From: Bacillota bacterium
GTDB lineage: Bacteria; Bacillota; UBA4882; UBA8346
Length of the DNA: 64,000 nucleotides
Reading direction: 5' to 3'
Assembly (NCBI GenBank): GCA_023400055.1
Contig: JAEXFN010000053.1
Coordinates: 1 to 64,000 of the forward strand
This document shows positions 33,912 to 41,936 of this stretch, piece by piece (position 1 is the stretch's first letter; every line of letters begins with the position of its first letter). The notes beneath the pieces are model-generated. The model did not search any database and was not told the origin of the DNA. It was given only the letters and a program-made list of their open reading frames with translations. Position numbers and translations under genes: made by a program.

Positions 33912-34529
33912 AATGATTGCCAAGTTAGCTCCGCAAAGGGCGACTGAGAGATGTATTTTTGGGAGAAAGCCTTGTCTATCCAGGTTAATCCTGTGCGAAA
34001 TGTCCAGGGGTTGAACGGTCAACCCCTAGGACCTACCCCACCGCAGGGCCTCATGCCGGCCCTTGACCCGGCATTTGACTTTACTAAACGCACCGAATGC
34101 TAGTAAAGAAATTATTCTGCCCATCGCATCTCTTTTTGAAAGTAATTCCCGTTGGGCAACGGCATGCGCTCCATTCGCAATGCCGTGCCGGTCTACCTCC
34201 CTGTAGACCGCTTGGGTAGATAATCTAGCCTAAAAAAACAAATCCATTTACCTTGCCGGTTCAGGGATGAACCGGACATTGGAGGGGTTCTAAGGGGAAG
34301 CAGCGTCCCCTTAGCGGCGGGGTTGCAAGGGGTTTGCCGCTCAAATCCCTTGCTCGCCTGCAGGCGAAATCCTTGTTTTAGGCCCAAAAACTAAAACCAG
34401 CATACCCTAAGACTTTCGCTTACATTTCAAACCAATCAAACCGATCAAGCGCTCTCCCATCGAAAACCAACTGCGTCTTTGCTGAGCAAACTGATAATCA
34501 AAATCAGCTAATGATTATCAAGTTAGCTC
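33912..34529 (+). repeat. 20-base direct repeat flanking a gene-free segment
   Basis: AATGATTGCCAAGTTAGCTC at 33912-33931 recurs with two changes at 34510-34529. The interval between them has no credible gene. It contains the dispersed repeat at 33961-34024 and a GC-rich stretch (34280-34390) whose minus-strand frame looks spurious. Confidence 0.55.
33961..34026. repeat. Dispersed repeat with GGGGTTGA-ACGG-TCAACCCC hairpin
   Basis: The inverted partner of positions 1-64. The perfect eight-base dyad at 34007-34026 closes on ACGG. It follows the Enzyme I gene by 60 bases. Confidence 0.75.
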
Positions 34530-34605
34530 ATCATAGGTAACCGGGACGGAATTGCTTGCTCAGCGGCTGAAAGAGCTTGCTGATTCGCAGCAAAGACTTG
34601 CTCAC
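34470..34605. repeat. Array C: decayed dyad array of about 21-bp units
   Basis: A series of dyads spaced roughly 20-21 bases: TTTGCTGAGCAAA (34478-34490), CTGATAATCAAAATCAG (34491-34507), TGATTATCA (34512-34520), TCAGCGGCTGA (34560-34570) and TTGCTGATTCGCAGCAA (34577-34593). The phase is less regular than in the arrays at 24200 and 52490, so this is a weaker call. As at 24535, a long hairpin repeat follows at once. Confidence 0.5.
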
Positions 34606-34693
34606 GGATTTAACGGATGAAAGGATTCCACGGCCTAACGATCGGAAAGTGGGTTTTGCCGTTAAATCCTTAAATCCATTCATCCGTGATCGG
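34602..34693. repeat. Long hairpin repeat, copy 3
   Basis: Arms TCACGGATTTAACGGATGAAAGGAT and ATCCTTAAATCCATTCATCCGTGA pair imperfectly around about 45 bases. It is clearly related to the copies at 24551 and 24694. Confidence 0.75.
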
Positions 34694-34719
34694 CTCTTTT
34701 TATAGCGACCTTCGACTTT

Positions 34720-34759
34720 GCATTCATACGACCACCATCCTTGACGGCCGTATGAATGT
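34720..34759. promoter_or_regulatory. Inverted repeat of unknown role
   Basis: CATTCATACG (34721-34730) and CGTATGAATG (34749-34758) are perfectly complementary around 18 bases. There is no T tract and no gene directly adjacent; the next gene starts at 35118. Confidence 0.5.
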
Positions 34760-34926
34760 GAGTTGGAATTCCCTGGGCTCCTCGGCCGAATTGAATCATG
34801 TTAATCCTTGAATCCTACGAATCATGGTTCGGGATGCGGATGATATTTTTTGCATACAAAAACGATACTTCAGACCCGGCTTTTCGCGGTATAATATCGA
34901 TCATAGAAGGTGTCTTTTATTTGGAG

Positions 34927-34990
34927 AGTCCGTCGGTGATACCGACGGACTTCAGTCATGGGTTAAAGCTTGCATTGCTCATGCCCCGGC
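34927..34990 (+). repeat. Hairpin plus dispersed repeat resembling an IS200/IS605-type right end
   Basis: A perfect hairpin AGTCCGTCGGT/ACCGACGGACT (loop GAT) is followed by TCAGTCATGGGTTAAAGCTTGCATTG, whose distal part recurs at 143-172. The hairpin-then-CTTCAGTC-GGG arrangement resembles right ends and omega-RNA tails of TnpB elements, but no TnpA or TnpB frame is present. It is at most a solo end. Confidence 0.4.
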
Positions 34991-35117
34991 CCTTCTTGCC
35001 GCCGACTGTTAACAGGAACAACATGGAAATTCAAACCGGGATGTGTTATCCTGAATAGAAATAGATGGTAGCCTAGGGATCCTGGCGATTACCTTGATGA
35101 AGGAATGACTCCTCTTG

Positions 35118-36401
35118 ATGAAGCAACCGGATGATCGAACCGCCGCCCCGCCCGGGAGACGCTCGCGCCTGGCCATCCTGTGGATGGCGTTGGTGTTCGG
35201 AGCGCTTTCCGCCTTCGGACCGTTATCGATCGACATGTATCTGCCGGCGTTGCCGAAGCTGGCCGACGCGCTGCGGGCCAGCGCCTCCCAGGCCCAGCTC
35301 AGTCTGACCGCCTGCCTGCTGGGACTGGCGCTCGGCCAGATCTTGGTGGGACCGGTCAGCGATGTGCGGGGCCGGCGCGGACCGTTGTTGATCGGACTGG
35401 TGACCTATGCCGTCACGGCGTTGGCGTGCGTGTTCGCTCCGAGTATCGCGATCTTCATTCCGCTGCGCTTCGTTCAGGGCCTGGCGGGCGCGGCGGGGAT
35501 CGTGATCGCCCGGGCGGCGGTCCGCGATCTCTATGAAGGCCCGGAACTGACCCGCTTTTACGCGCTGTTGATGTTGGTTAACGGCGTAGCGCCGATTTTG
35601 GCGCCGGTCCTGGGCGGACTGATTTTGCAGGTCGCCTCCTGGCGCGGCGTCTTCGTGGTCTTGACGGCGGCGGGCGGCCTGATGCTGCTGGCCGTCCTGT
35701 TCGGCCTGCCCGAAACCTTGCCGCCGGCGCGCCGCTCGGGCGGCGGAATCCGGAATACCCTGCGCACCTTCGGGAGCCTCGTCAAGAACCGCAGTTTCAT
35801 GGGTTACGCGTTGAGCCAGGGGTTCGTTTCGGCGGCGATGTTCGCCTATATCGCGGGATCGCCCTTCGTGGTGCAGGATATCTTCGGACTTTCGCCGCAG
35901 CTCTTCAGCTTGTTTTTCGCCATCAACGGCCTGGGAATCATCGTGGCCGGCCAGATCACCGGCAGGCTGGCGGACCGGGTCGGTGAGCGCAAGCTGTTGG
36001 TCGCCGGACTGGCCATGGCCCTGGTGGGCGGATTGTGTCTGCTGACGATGATCGTCAGCGGCGGCGGGCTGGTCAGCATCCTGTTGCCGCTGTTTTTCGT
36101 GGTTTCCAGCGTCGGGGTGGTCGGCACCAGCAGTTTTTCCCTGGCCATGCAGGAACGGGCGAGCGCCGCGGGCAGCGCTGCGGCGCTGCTGGGACTGTTA
36201 TCTTTTGTACTGGGCGGGTTCATGGCACCGCTGGTCGGCATCGCCGGCAGCCACACCGCCTTGCCGATGGGCTTGACCATCGCGCTGGCCGAGATCGCGG
36301 CGGTGCTGTGCTATTTCTTCCTGGCGCGGCAGCGGCTGGCGATCGGCTCCGAATCCCGGCAGGGTTTGGAACAATTGGAGCAGAGCCGGGAGGAAAATTA
36401 G
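35118..36401 (+). CDS. Bcr/CflA-family MFS multidrug exporter
   Basis: A 427-residue transporter with twelve helices. SIDMYLPALPKLADALRAS (loop after helix 1) and GPVSDVRGRRGPLL (the MFS motif A) identify the Bcr/CflA drug:H+ antiporter group, and IARAAVRDLYEG is also typical. It probably exports small toxic compounds. ATG 35118 is used; the ribosome site is weak. Codon use is GC-rich, and it is preceded by a repeat-filled segment. Confidence 0.9.
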   Translation: MKQPDDRTAAPPGRRSRLAILWMALVFGALSAFGPLSIDMYLPALPKLADALRASASQAQLSLTACLLGLALGQILVGPVSDVRGRRGPLLIGLVTYAVTALACVFAPSIAIFIPLRFVQGLAGAAGIVIARAAVRDLYEGPELTRFYALLMLVNGVAPILAPVLGGLILQVASWRGVFVVLTAAGGLMLLAVLFGLPETLPPARRSGGGIRNTLRTFGSLVKNRSFMGYALSQGFVSAAMFAYIAGSPFVVQDIFGLSPQLFSLFFAINGLGIIVAGQITGRLADRVGERKLLVAGLAMALVGGLCLLTMIVSGGGLVSILLPLFFVVSSVGVVGTSSFSLAMQERASAAGSAAALLGLLSFVLGGFMAPLVGIAGSHTALPMGLTIALAEIAAVLCYFFLARQRLAIGSESRQGLEQLEQSREEN

Positions 36402-36479
36402 AGACTCCGGGTTAAGATGCGGGCTTGGGGCTCCGGGACGGTTCGCGAGCGGAAAGCGGTCCCGGCCGCGGCCCCGCTG

Positions 36480-37550
36480 TCATTTGAAGATCCCGGTGAT
36501 GAAGGCCTGGGAATGGTTCTGCAGGTCGAGGACGAAGGGCCGCACCAGGGGATTGCCCCGGCGGTCGGTGATCACCTTCAAAAGCGGCCGCAGCGGCATG
36601 TTTTCATTAGAATCGAGCACCACGGCCACTTCTTTCGAATTCAGCAGCACCTGGCAGCCCCGGGGGTAGATCGCGATGTGCTTCAGGAAGACCGTAGCAA
36701 TCTGCGGATCGATCAGCGTGTTGGAGATGCAGAGCAGGTATTCGGCAGCTTCGTGGGGCAGGATTTTCTTGTTATAGGCCCGGTCGGAGGTCAAGGCGTC
36801 GTAGATGTCGGCCACGGCGACGATCTTGGCCAGCGGCGAAATGGCCGCGCCGCGCAGTCCGTCGGGATAGCCGCTGCCGTCGCAGCGTTCGTGGTGTTGC
36901 AGCACGATCCGGGCCACGTTGGGCTTGATCCCGGCTACTTTTTGGACCAGCTCGTAGCCGAGCCGGGCATGTTTTTTGGCCTCGGCAAACTCGGCCTCGG
37001 TCAGGGGGCCTTGCTTCGCCAGGATTGCATCGGCGATCTTCGTCTTTCCGACGTCATGGAGCAGGGCGCCCAGCGCCAGCGTCACCAGGGTTTCGTTCGG
37101 CAGCTGCAGCGCTTTGGCGGCGATCAGGCTGTAGATGCAGACATCCAGGGAATGGGCATACTCATAATCGCAAATTCCTCCGAAACCGGTCAGCAGCAAC
37201 ATGGAATGCTGATGCAGGTGCACAGCCTCCAGGATCCGTTCGGCCACCGGGAAGATTTGGGCGGTGCTCAACGGCTCGTCATTCTTGAAACCGTCGATAA
37301 TCTCGCTGACCGCTTCATAGGTCTCGGTATAAAACCGTTCCACCGGATTGGCAAGGAGTTCCCCATAAAAGGCTTTTTCGGCCAGGACCGTGATCCGCGG
37401 CACGCCCCGGGCCTTTAAATACTCCACATAACTGGGCTTGATGACTGTGCCTTTGGACAATAGGAGCCGGCCCTCGCAGAGCACGTTTTTGCCGACGATC
37501 ATGTCGGGCTTGATAGCGTCGATGTCCAGCTCAAAGCAGATCTTTTTCAT
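36480..37550 (-). CDS. HD-GYP domain protein (probable cyclic-di-GMP phosphodiesterase)
   Basis: A 356-residue cytoplasmic protein. The N-terminal part (1-110) includes a short PilZ-neighbouring DUF3391-like region (IKPDMIVGKNV). The HD-GYP domain has ALLHDVGKTKI (HD pair), QHHERCDGSGYPDGL (the HHE and GYP motifs) and KIVAVADIYDALTSDRAYNK. HD-GYP enzymes hydrolyse cyclic-di-GMP to pGpG or GMP, and all key residues are present. A similar protein is encoded at 53727. It converges with the exporter gene. Confidence 0.9.
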   Translation of the reverse strand: MKKICFELDIDAIKPDMIVGKNVLCEGRLLLSKGTVIKPSYVEYLKARGVPRITVLAEKAFYGELLANPVERFYTETYEAVSEIIDGFKNDEPLSTAQIFPVAERILEAVHLHQHSMLLLTGFGGICDYEYAHSLDVCIYSLIAAKALQLPNETLVTLALGALLHDVGKTKIADAILAKQGPLTEAEFAEAKKHARLGYELVQKVAGIKPNVARIVLQHHERCDGSGYPDGLRGAAISPLAKIVAVADIYDALTSDRAYNKKILPHEAAEYLLCISNTLIDPQIATVFLKHIAIYPRGCQVLLNSKEVAVVLDSNENMPLRPLLKVITDRRGNPLVRPFVLDLQNHSQAFITGIFK

Positions 37551-37863
37551 CGCTGATGGCTCGTTTCATAAGTTTGAAAAATCGTGATTTGGGAGTATTA
37601 TAGAAAATTTATTTTATCTGGAGATTAAATCCGTTTTCACTGGTAGCTATCGATAATTTAAGCTTGTGGGGGAAGAAGGAAGTTCGCTTTATGCGCCGGC
37701 TTGACTGGTGAGGATTAACGGGCAGCGGAACAAAAATAATCTATGGTATGTAGCGATTCAGGCATCTTCCGCCAGGGAGGATGCCTGAATCGTTTTACAG
37801 CCGTTTCTATAAAGCAGATTGATTCCGTTGGAGCCGCCGTGCCTTCCGGCGGGACCGCCGCTC
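37551..37863. other. Intergenic region between HD-GYP and epimerase genes
   Basis: No gene is seen. It holds the promoter region of the minus-strand HD-GYP gene and a strong hairpin at 37754-37797. Confidence 0.5.
37754..37797. terminator. Strong hairpin, possible terminator
   Basis: A 12-base perfect stem GATTCAGGCATC/GATGCCTGAATC with T4 on the plus side only. It lies downstream of the minus-strand epimerase gene, where the tail is not T-rich, so terminator function is uncertain. Confidence 0.55.
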
Positions 37864-38979
37864 TCAGGACTGCTTCCGTTCCTGCCGCAATGATTCGAAG
37901 CCGGGACAGCGGGCCGCGTCGAAGCCCAAGCCCGGTTGGGAGGTCATGGTAATCCGCTGCTCATCAAAGATGGCTCCGCCGGGCAGGGGATCGACGGTGC
38001 ACAGGGAGGGTCCGTCCAGATCCAGCCGGGTAATGACGCGCTTGGCGGCAGCCAGGTGCGCGGCCGCGGTCACGCTGATCTTGGACTCCAGCATGCAGCC
38101 CATCATGCACTCCACCCCGTAGACCTCGGCCATGGCGCAGATCTGCAAGGCATTGTGAATGCCGCCGGTCTTCATCAGTTTAATGTTGATCAGATCGGCC
38201 GCCCGCATTTGCAGGATCTTGACTGCGTCCAGCGGCGAAAAGACGCTTTCATCGGCCAGGACCGGGGTGGCGACATGGTCGGTGACGTATTTGAGGCCTT
38301 CCAGATCGTGGGCGACCACCGGCTGTTCGACCAGCTCGATGTCCAGGCCTTCATCCTCCAGCTGGCTCAGGATCCGCACCGCCTCCTTGGGCTGCCAGCC
38401 TTGATTGGCATCGAGCCGCAGCTGGACCGCGCTCCCGACCGCCTGGCGGATGGCTTTCATCCGTTCGATGTCCAAGGCGGGAGTCTTGCCGAGCTTGACC
38501 TTTAAGGTATCGTAGCCGCGTTGGACCGCCTCGACGCTGTCCCGGGCCATCTGCTCCGGATCGTTGACGCTGATGGTGATGTCGGTGGTAAGTTTGTCGC
38601 GGTACCCGCCCAGCAACTGGTACAACGGGGCTTGATACAACTGGCCATATAAATCATACAGCGCGATATCCACCGCCGCCTTGGCGCTGCTGTTCTTGAC
38701 CAGGCAACGGTCCAACCGGAACATGATCTCTTCCAGGTTCGCGATCTCCAGGCCGATCAGCGTCGGGGCGATGACGTTTTCGATCGCCCAGACCACCGAG
38801 CCGATGGTGTCACCGGTAATGACCGCCGTAGGCGGCGCTTCGCCCAGGCCAGCCTGTCCGGTATCGGTGATCACCTTTACGATCACGTCGTCGATGGCGC
38901 TTACCGACCTTAGCGCGGTTTTAAACGGTTTTTTCAGCGGCACCGCCAAGCGGCCCGTCTGGATTGCAACAATCTTCAC
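37864..38979 (-). CDS. Dipeptide epimerase (L-Ala-D/L-Glu epimerase-like)
   Basis: A 371-residue enolase-superfamily enzyme. It has the TLKVKLG Lys pair on the second strand, DANQGW (metal Asp), VEQPV (Glu), LADESVF (Asp and Glu) and LMKTGGI with the opposing Lys. This two-Lys arrangement marks the muconate-lactonizing subgroup, and the sequence style fits L-Ala-D/L-Glu epimerases that recycle murein peptides. The GTG at 38979 is the start because GGGGAGGAA sits correctly upstream; an ATG farther up has no site. It lies 41 bases downstream of a serine hydrolase gene. Substrate specificity is inferred only. Confidence 0.87.
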   Translation of the reverse strand: MKIVAIQTGRLAVPLKKPFKTALRSVSAIDDVIVKVITDTGQAGLGEAPPTAVITGDTIGSVVWAIENVIAPTLIGLEIANLEEIMFRLDRCLVKNSSAKAAVDIALYDLYGQLYQAPLYQLLGGYRDKLTTDITISVNDPEQMARDSVEAVQRGYDTLKVKLGKTPALDIERMKAIRQAVGSAVQLRLDANQGWQPKEAVRILSQLEDEGLDIELVEQPVVAHDLEGLKYVTDHVATPVLADESVFSPLDAVKILQMRAADLINIKLMKTGGIHNALQICAMAEVYGVECMMGCMLESKISVTAAAHLAAAKRVITRLDLDGPSLCTVDPLPGGAIFDEQRITMTSQPGLGFDAARCPGFESLRQERKQS

Positions 38980-39020
38980 CGCAGATTCCTCCCCATATTG
39001 ATGTTCATCTATATCGTATA

Positions 39021-39821
39021 TCATAACGTGCCAGTCGTAGCTGGCTGACGTTTCGTTTCAAAATAATCGTAAACCGCTCGGGATATCCGGCCGATGGCCA
39101 GCCGGGCATCGCAGTTGGTGCGGGCGTCCCACACCAGCACCGCCAAAATATAGGCGAAATCCTCCCGGTAGACGATCCCGACATCATGGCTGATCCCCGC
39201 CAGGTCGCCGGTCTTATGGGCAACCACCGTGTCATCGGGCAGCTGTTGCATCATCATGCTGTTATTCAGCTGGTTTTTCATGATCTCCAGCATCCAGGCG
39301 CTGCCGGCGGCATCGACCACTGCCCCGCGGTACAGCAGTTCCAGGAGCCGGGCCATATCGGCCGCGGTGGTAAAGTTTTCCCGGCCGGCCGCGCGGGCGG
39401 CGCTGTCCATCATCTTGCGTTGCAAGACGGTTCCGGGCAGGACCAGCTCGGCCAGGCCCTGATTAATCCGGTCCGAGCCGGCCCGATCGATGAGGAGATT
39501 GGCGGCGGTATTGTCGCTTTGGATGATCATTAAGGTGATTAAGTCCCGCAGGGAATAGCTGTTGCCGGTCTCCAGCAAGGTAAGGATGCTGAAAGGCACT
39601 TTGTCGGCGCTGGCCACGCTGATCCGCTGCTCCAGGGAGAGCCGGCCGGCCCGCGCCTGCCGCATCACCTCGACCATGATCGGGAGCTTGATCAGGCTGG
39701 CCGACGGCACCCGCCGGTTTTCATTCCAGGCCGCCGATTCTCCAGTCTTTAGATTTTTGACTACCAAGGCACAGTTCATTTTGGTTGGATCAAAGGCGTC
39801 GCAAATAAGCTCGCTAAGCAT
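39021..39821 (-). CDS. Class A beta-lactamase-fold serine hydrolase
   Basis: A 266-residue protein of the penicillin-recognising fold. It has S42-L-I-K45 (SxxK), S102-D103-N104 (SDN) and K203-T204-G205 (KTG). The class A general base (E166-xx-LN) is not visible: the matching stretch reads QRKMMDSAARA. Without it, the protein is more likely a D-Ala/peptide hydrolase or esterase than a true beta-lactamase. It has no signal peptide, so it should be cytoplasmic, which is odd for either role. ATG 39821 has GAGGT upstream. It is probably co-transcribed with the dipeptide epimerase. Confidence 0.82.
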   Translation of the reverse strand: MLSELICDAFDPTKMNCALVVKNLKTGESAAWNENRRVPSASLIKLPIMVEVMRQARAGRLSLEQRISVASADKVPFSILTLLETGNSYSLRDLITLMIIQSDNTAANLLIDRAGSDRINQGLAELVLPGTVLQRKMMDSAARAAGRENFTTAADMARLLELLYRGAVVDAAGSAWMLEIMKNQLNNSMMMQQLPDDTVVAHKTGDLAGISHDVGIVYREDFAYILAVLVWDARTNCDARLAIGRISRAVYDYFETKRQPATTGTL

Positions 39822-39862
39822 CGGTACCTCGTTATCAGTCAAGGTAATGGCATAAAAGAATG

Positions 39863-39884
39863 AGTCCGTTTTTGAAAACGGACT
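39863..39884. promoter_or_regulatory. Perfect palindrome upstream of the serine hydrolase gene
   Basis: AGTCCGTTTT-TG-AAAACGGACT, 42 bases upstream of the minus-strand start. Its size and position fit an operator; a terminator role is less likely because a better terminator lies at 39962. Confidence 0.55.
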
Positions 39885-39961
39885 GCCATTTGCCAGGATA
39901 TTCTGTCGAAACCATTATATCAATTCATTGCCGGTCCAACAACACTGGATTCGGCGTCGCC

Positions 39962-40010
39962 AAAAAAGCGAGAGCCGGGGGAGGGCGCGAACGCTTCCCC
40001 CGGACTCTTT
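39962..40010 (-). terminator. Rho-independent terminator of the peptide-binding protein gene
   Basis: On the minus strand AGAGTCCGGGGGAAG pairs with CTCCCCCGGCTCT and is followed by CGCTTTTTTG. Confidence 0.88.
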
Positions 40011-40023
40011 CCGTAAACGTAAC

Positions 40024-41556
40024 TTATTTTGAAACCTGACTGAGCCACGAGACTCCGACCGGATGAAGCTTGAAGCCCTTGACGTTCGGCCGGTAAGCGG
40101 CCATGTCCAGGGAATGGCTGATGAAGATCCAAGGGGCGTCCTCGACCAGCACCTGCTGCAGGTCTTGATATATCTTGACCCGGGCCTTCGGATCCAGCGT
40201 CGCGGTACCCTTTCTCAAAAATTCATCCACCTTGGGATTGGAATACTTGGAATGATTCAAGCCGGAATCGATTTGCGTGCTGTCGAATAGAGACAGGAAG
40301 TTGTCGGGATCGCCGTTGTCCCCGATCCAGCCGTAGAAATAAGCGTCGCCGTCTTCGGCTTTAAATACGGCGTCCTTGTATTCTTTCCAAGGATAAACCT
40401 TGATGTTGGTCTTGACGCCGATCTTCAACAACTCGGCCTGGATGGCTTCGGCCAGTTTCTGTCCGTTCACCGGGTTGTAGGAGCGCGCCACCGAGTAGGT
40501 GAGCATCGTGAAACTGAGATTGGACGCTCCGGCCTCGGCCAAGAGCTTTTTGGCCTGTTCCTGATTGTAGGAGAGCGGCCGCAATTTTGGGTCATAACCC
40601 GGGATGAAGCTGGGCAAGGGACCATTGGCGGTCTGGGCGTAGCCTTGGTAGAGGTATTTCACGATCTCGTTGCGGTTGATGGCCATCGAAATCGCGCGGC
40701 GCAGCCGGGGATCGTTAAAGGGCTTTTTATTACAGAAAAATCCCATGTAGTTGATGTTCATGCCCGGGTTTTTGATCACTTTCATGCCGCTGGACTCCAA
40801 CTTCTTGACATCGTTGGGATCCACTCCGTCGATGATGTCCACCGCGCCGGTCAACAGCTCGCTGGCGCGCACCGAATTCTCTTTGGTGGTTTTATAGATC
40901 AGCTTGTCGACGAGGGCTTTCTTGCCCCAGTATTTATCGTTTTTGACCAGGACGATCTGTTGGTCGCGATCCCATTTGTCGAATTTGAAGGGACCGGTCC
41001 CGACCGGATGCTGGTTGGAATCGGGGCCATACTTTTTGACCGCGGCCGGACTGACGATCGGCGCGGCGAAGGCCATCGCCAGGTTGGCCAGGAACGGCGC
41101 GTACGGCTTGTTCAGGGTGAACCGGACGGTGTAAGGATCGATGACGTCGACCTTTTTGACCGGTTCGAAGGTAAATGAGGCATAGGGCATGTCGCTGGTG
41201 GCGTTCGGCGGCAATTCCCGTTCGACGCTGAATTTGACGGCTTCGGCGTTAAACGGCGTGCCGTCATGGAAAGTAACGCCGCGGCGGAGCTTGAAGGTCC
41301 AGGTCAGGCCATCGGGACTTTGGGTCCAGGAAGTGGCCAGGCAAGGTTGAATCTCGGTGCTGCCCGGTTTGTACTTGACCAGGTTTTCATAGATATTGAC
41401 CATGATCTTGGCCGATTCCAGTTCCTCGTTATAGGCGGGATCGAGGCCCCGCGGGTCCGCCGCCTTGGCGTACACCAGGATTTTGGGGGCCGCAGCCACG
41501 CCAATTGCGGCAAAGGCCATCAAAAACGCCAATGCCAGGAACAGATACTTTCGCAT
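40024..41556 (-). CDS. Family 5 (Dpp/Opp-type) peptide-binding protein
   Basis: A 510-residue solute-binding protein. The signal peptide (MRKYLFLALAF, hydrophobic core, cleavage near VAAAP) has no lipobox. The mature protein shows AADPRGLDPAYNEELESAKIMVNIYENLVKY-like opening features, LRRGVTFHDGTPFNAEAVKFS and YFYGWIGDNGDPDNFLS, all typical of dipeptide/oligopeptide or nickel binders. No permease or ATPase gene is adjacent, so it must work with a transporter encoded elsewhere. Next to the epimerase and serine hydrolase genes, murein peptide uptake is a reasonable guess. Confidence 0.92.
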   Translation of the reverse strand: MRKYLFLALAFLMAFAAIGVAAAPKILVYAKAADPRGLDPAYNEELESAKIMVNIYENLVKYKPGSTEIQPCLATSWTQSPDGLTWTFKLRRGVTFHDGTPFNAEAVKFSVERELPPNATSDMPYASFTFEPVKKVDVIDPYTVRFTLNKPYAPFLANLAMAFAAPIVSPAAVKKYGPDSNQHPVGTGPFKFDKWDRDQQIVLVKNDKYWGKKALVDKLIYKTTKENSVRASELLTGAVDIIDGVDPNDVKKLESSGMKVIKNPGMNINYMGFFCNKKPFNDPRLRRAISMAINRNEIVKYLYQGYAQTANGPLPSFIPGYDPKLRPLSYNQEQAKKLLAEAGASNLSFTMLTYSVARSYNPVNGQKLAEAIQAELLKIGVKTNIKVYPWKEYKDAVFKAEDGDAYFYGWIGDNGDPDNFLSLFDSTQIDSGLNHSKYSNPKVDEFLRKGTATLDPKARVKIYQDLQQVLVEDAPWIFISHSLDMAAYRPNVKGFKLHPVGVSWLSQVSK

Positions 41557-41936
41557 TCTTTTTCCTCCTTTTTTTATAGGCGGTTCATAACCTATTTCTT
41601 ACAATTAAACAGCGAAGCTAACATTAAAATAACAGTATACCTTAATACTACACCAAATTTAATGAATAGAAAACCAATACATTCATAAACGTACTAAAAA
41701 TTAACTTTAATATATCATTTAGGGTCTTTAAAGCTAACATATTTCGAGTAACTCAAAGGATAAGCATCTTTTGATGGGAAATGGCAATCCAGGAAATAAT
41801 GTTTATTTGAAGTCGGACTTGGTTAAACTAAGGACTGGAGTATTCCCCATCAAGGTTGCGGTTTTTCATTTTTTCATAAAATGGTTCAATTCTGGCAATG
41901 CTGAAACGGCTGTCAAGTTAACTTAGAGGTGATAAG
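41557..41936. other. AT-rich divergent intergenic region
   Basis: It contains the promoter region for the minus-strand binding-protein gene and the plus-strand glycosyltransferase. No gene or strong repeat is seen, and no promoter is assigned. Confidence 0.4.

Noticed and set aside
34193..34387. A 64-codon minus-strand frame
   Set aside because: It lies in a GC-rich inverted-repeat segment, has no ribosome site, and its composition is typical of spurious frames in dispersed repeats.
36417..37418. A 333-codon plus-strand frame after the exporter
   Set aside because: Antisense to the HD-GYP gene, which has all catalytic motifs.
39021..39821. Antibiotic-resistance beta-lactamase
   Set aside because: The class A general base region is not recognisable and there is no signal peptide, so resistance should not be assumed from the fold.
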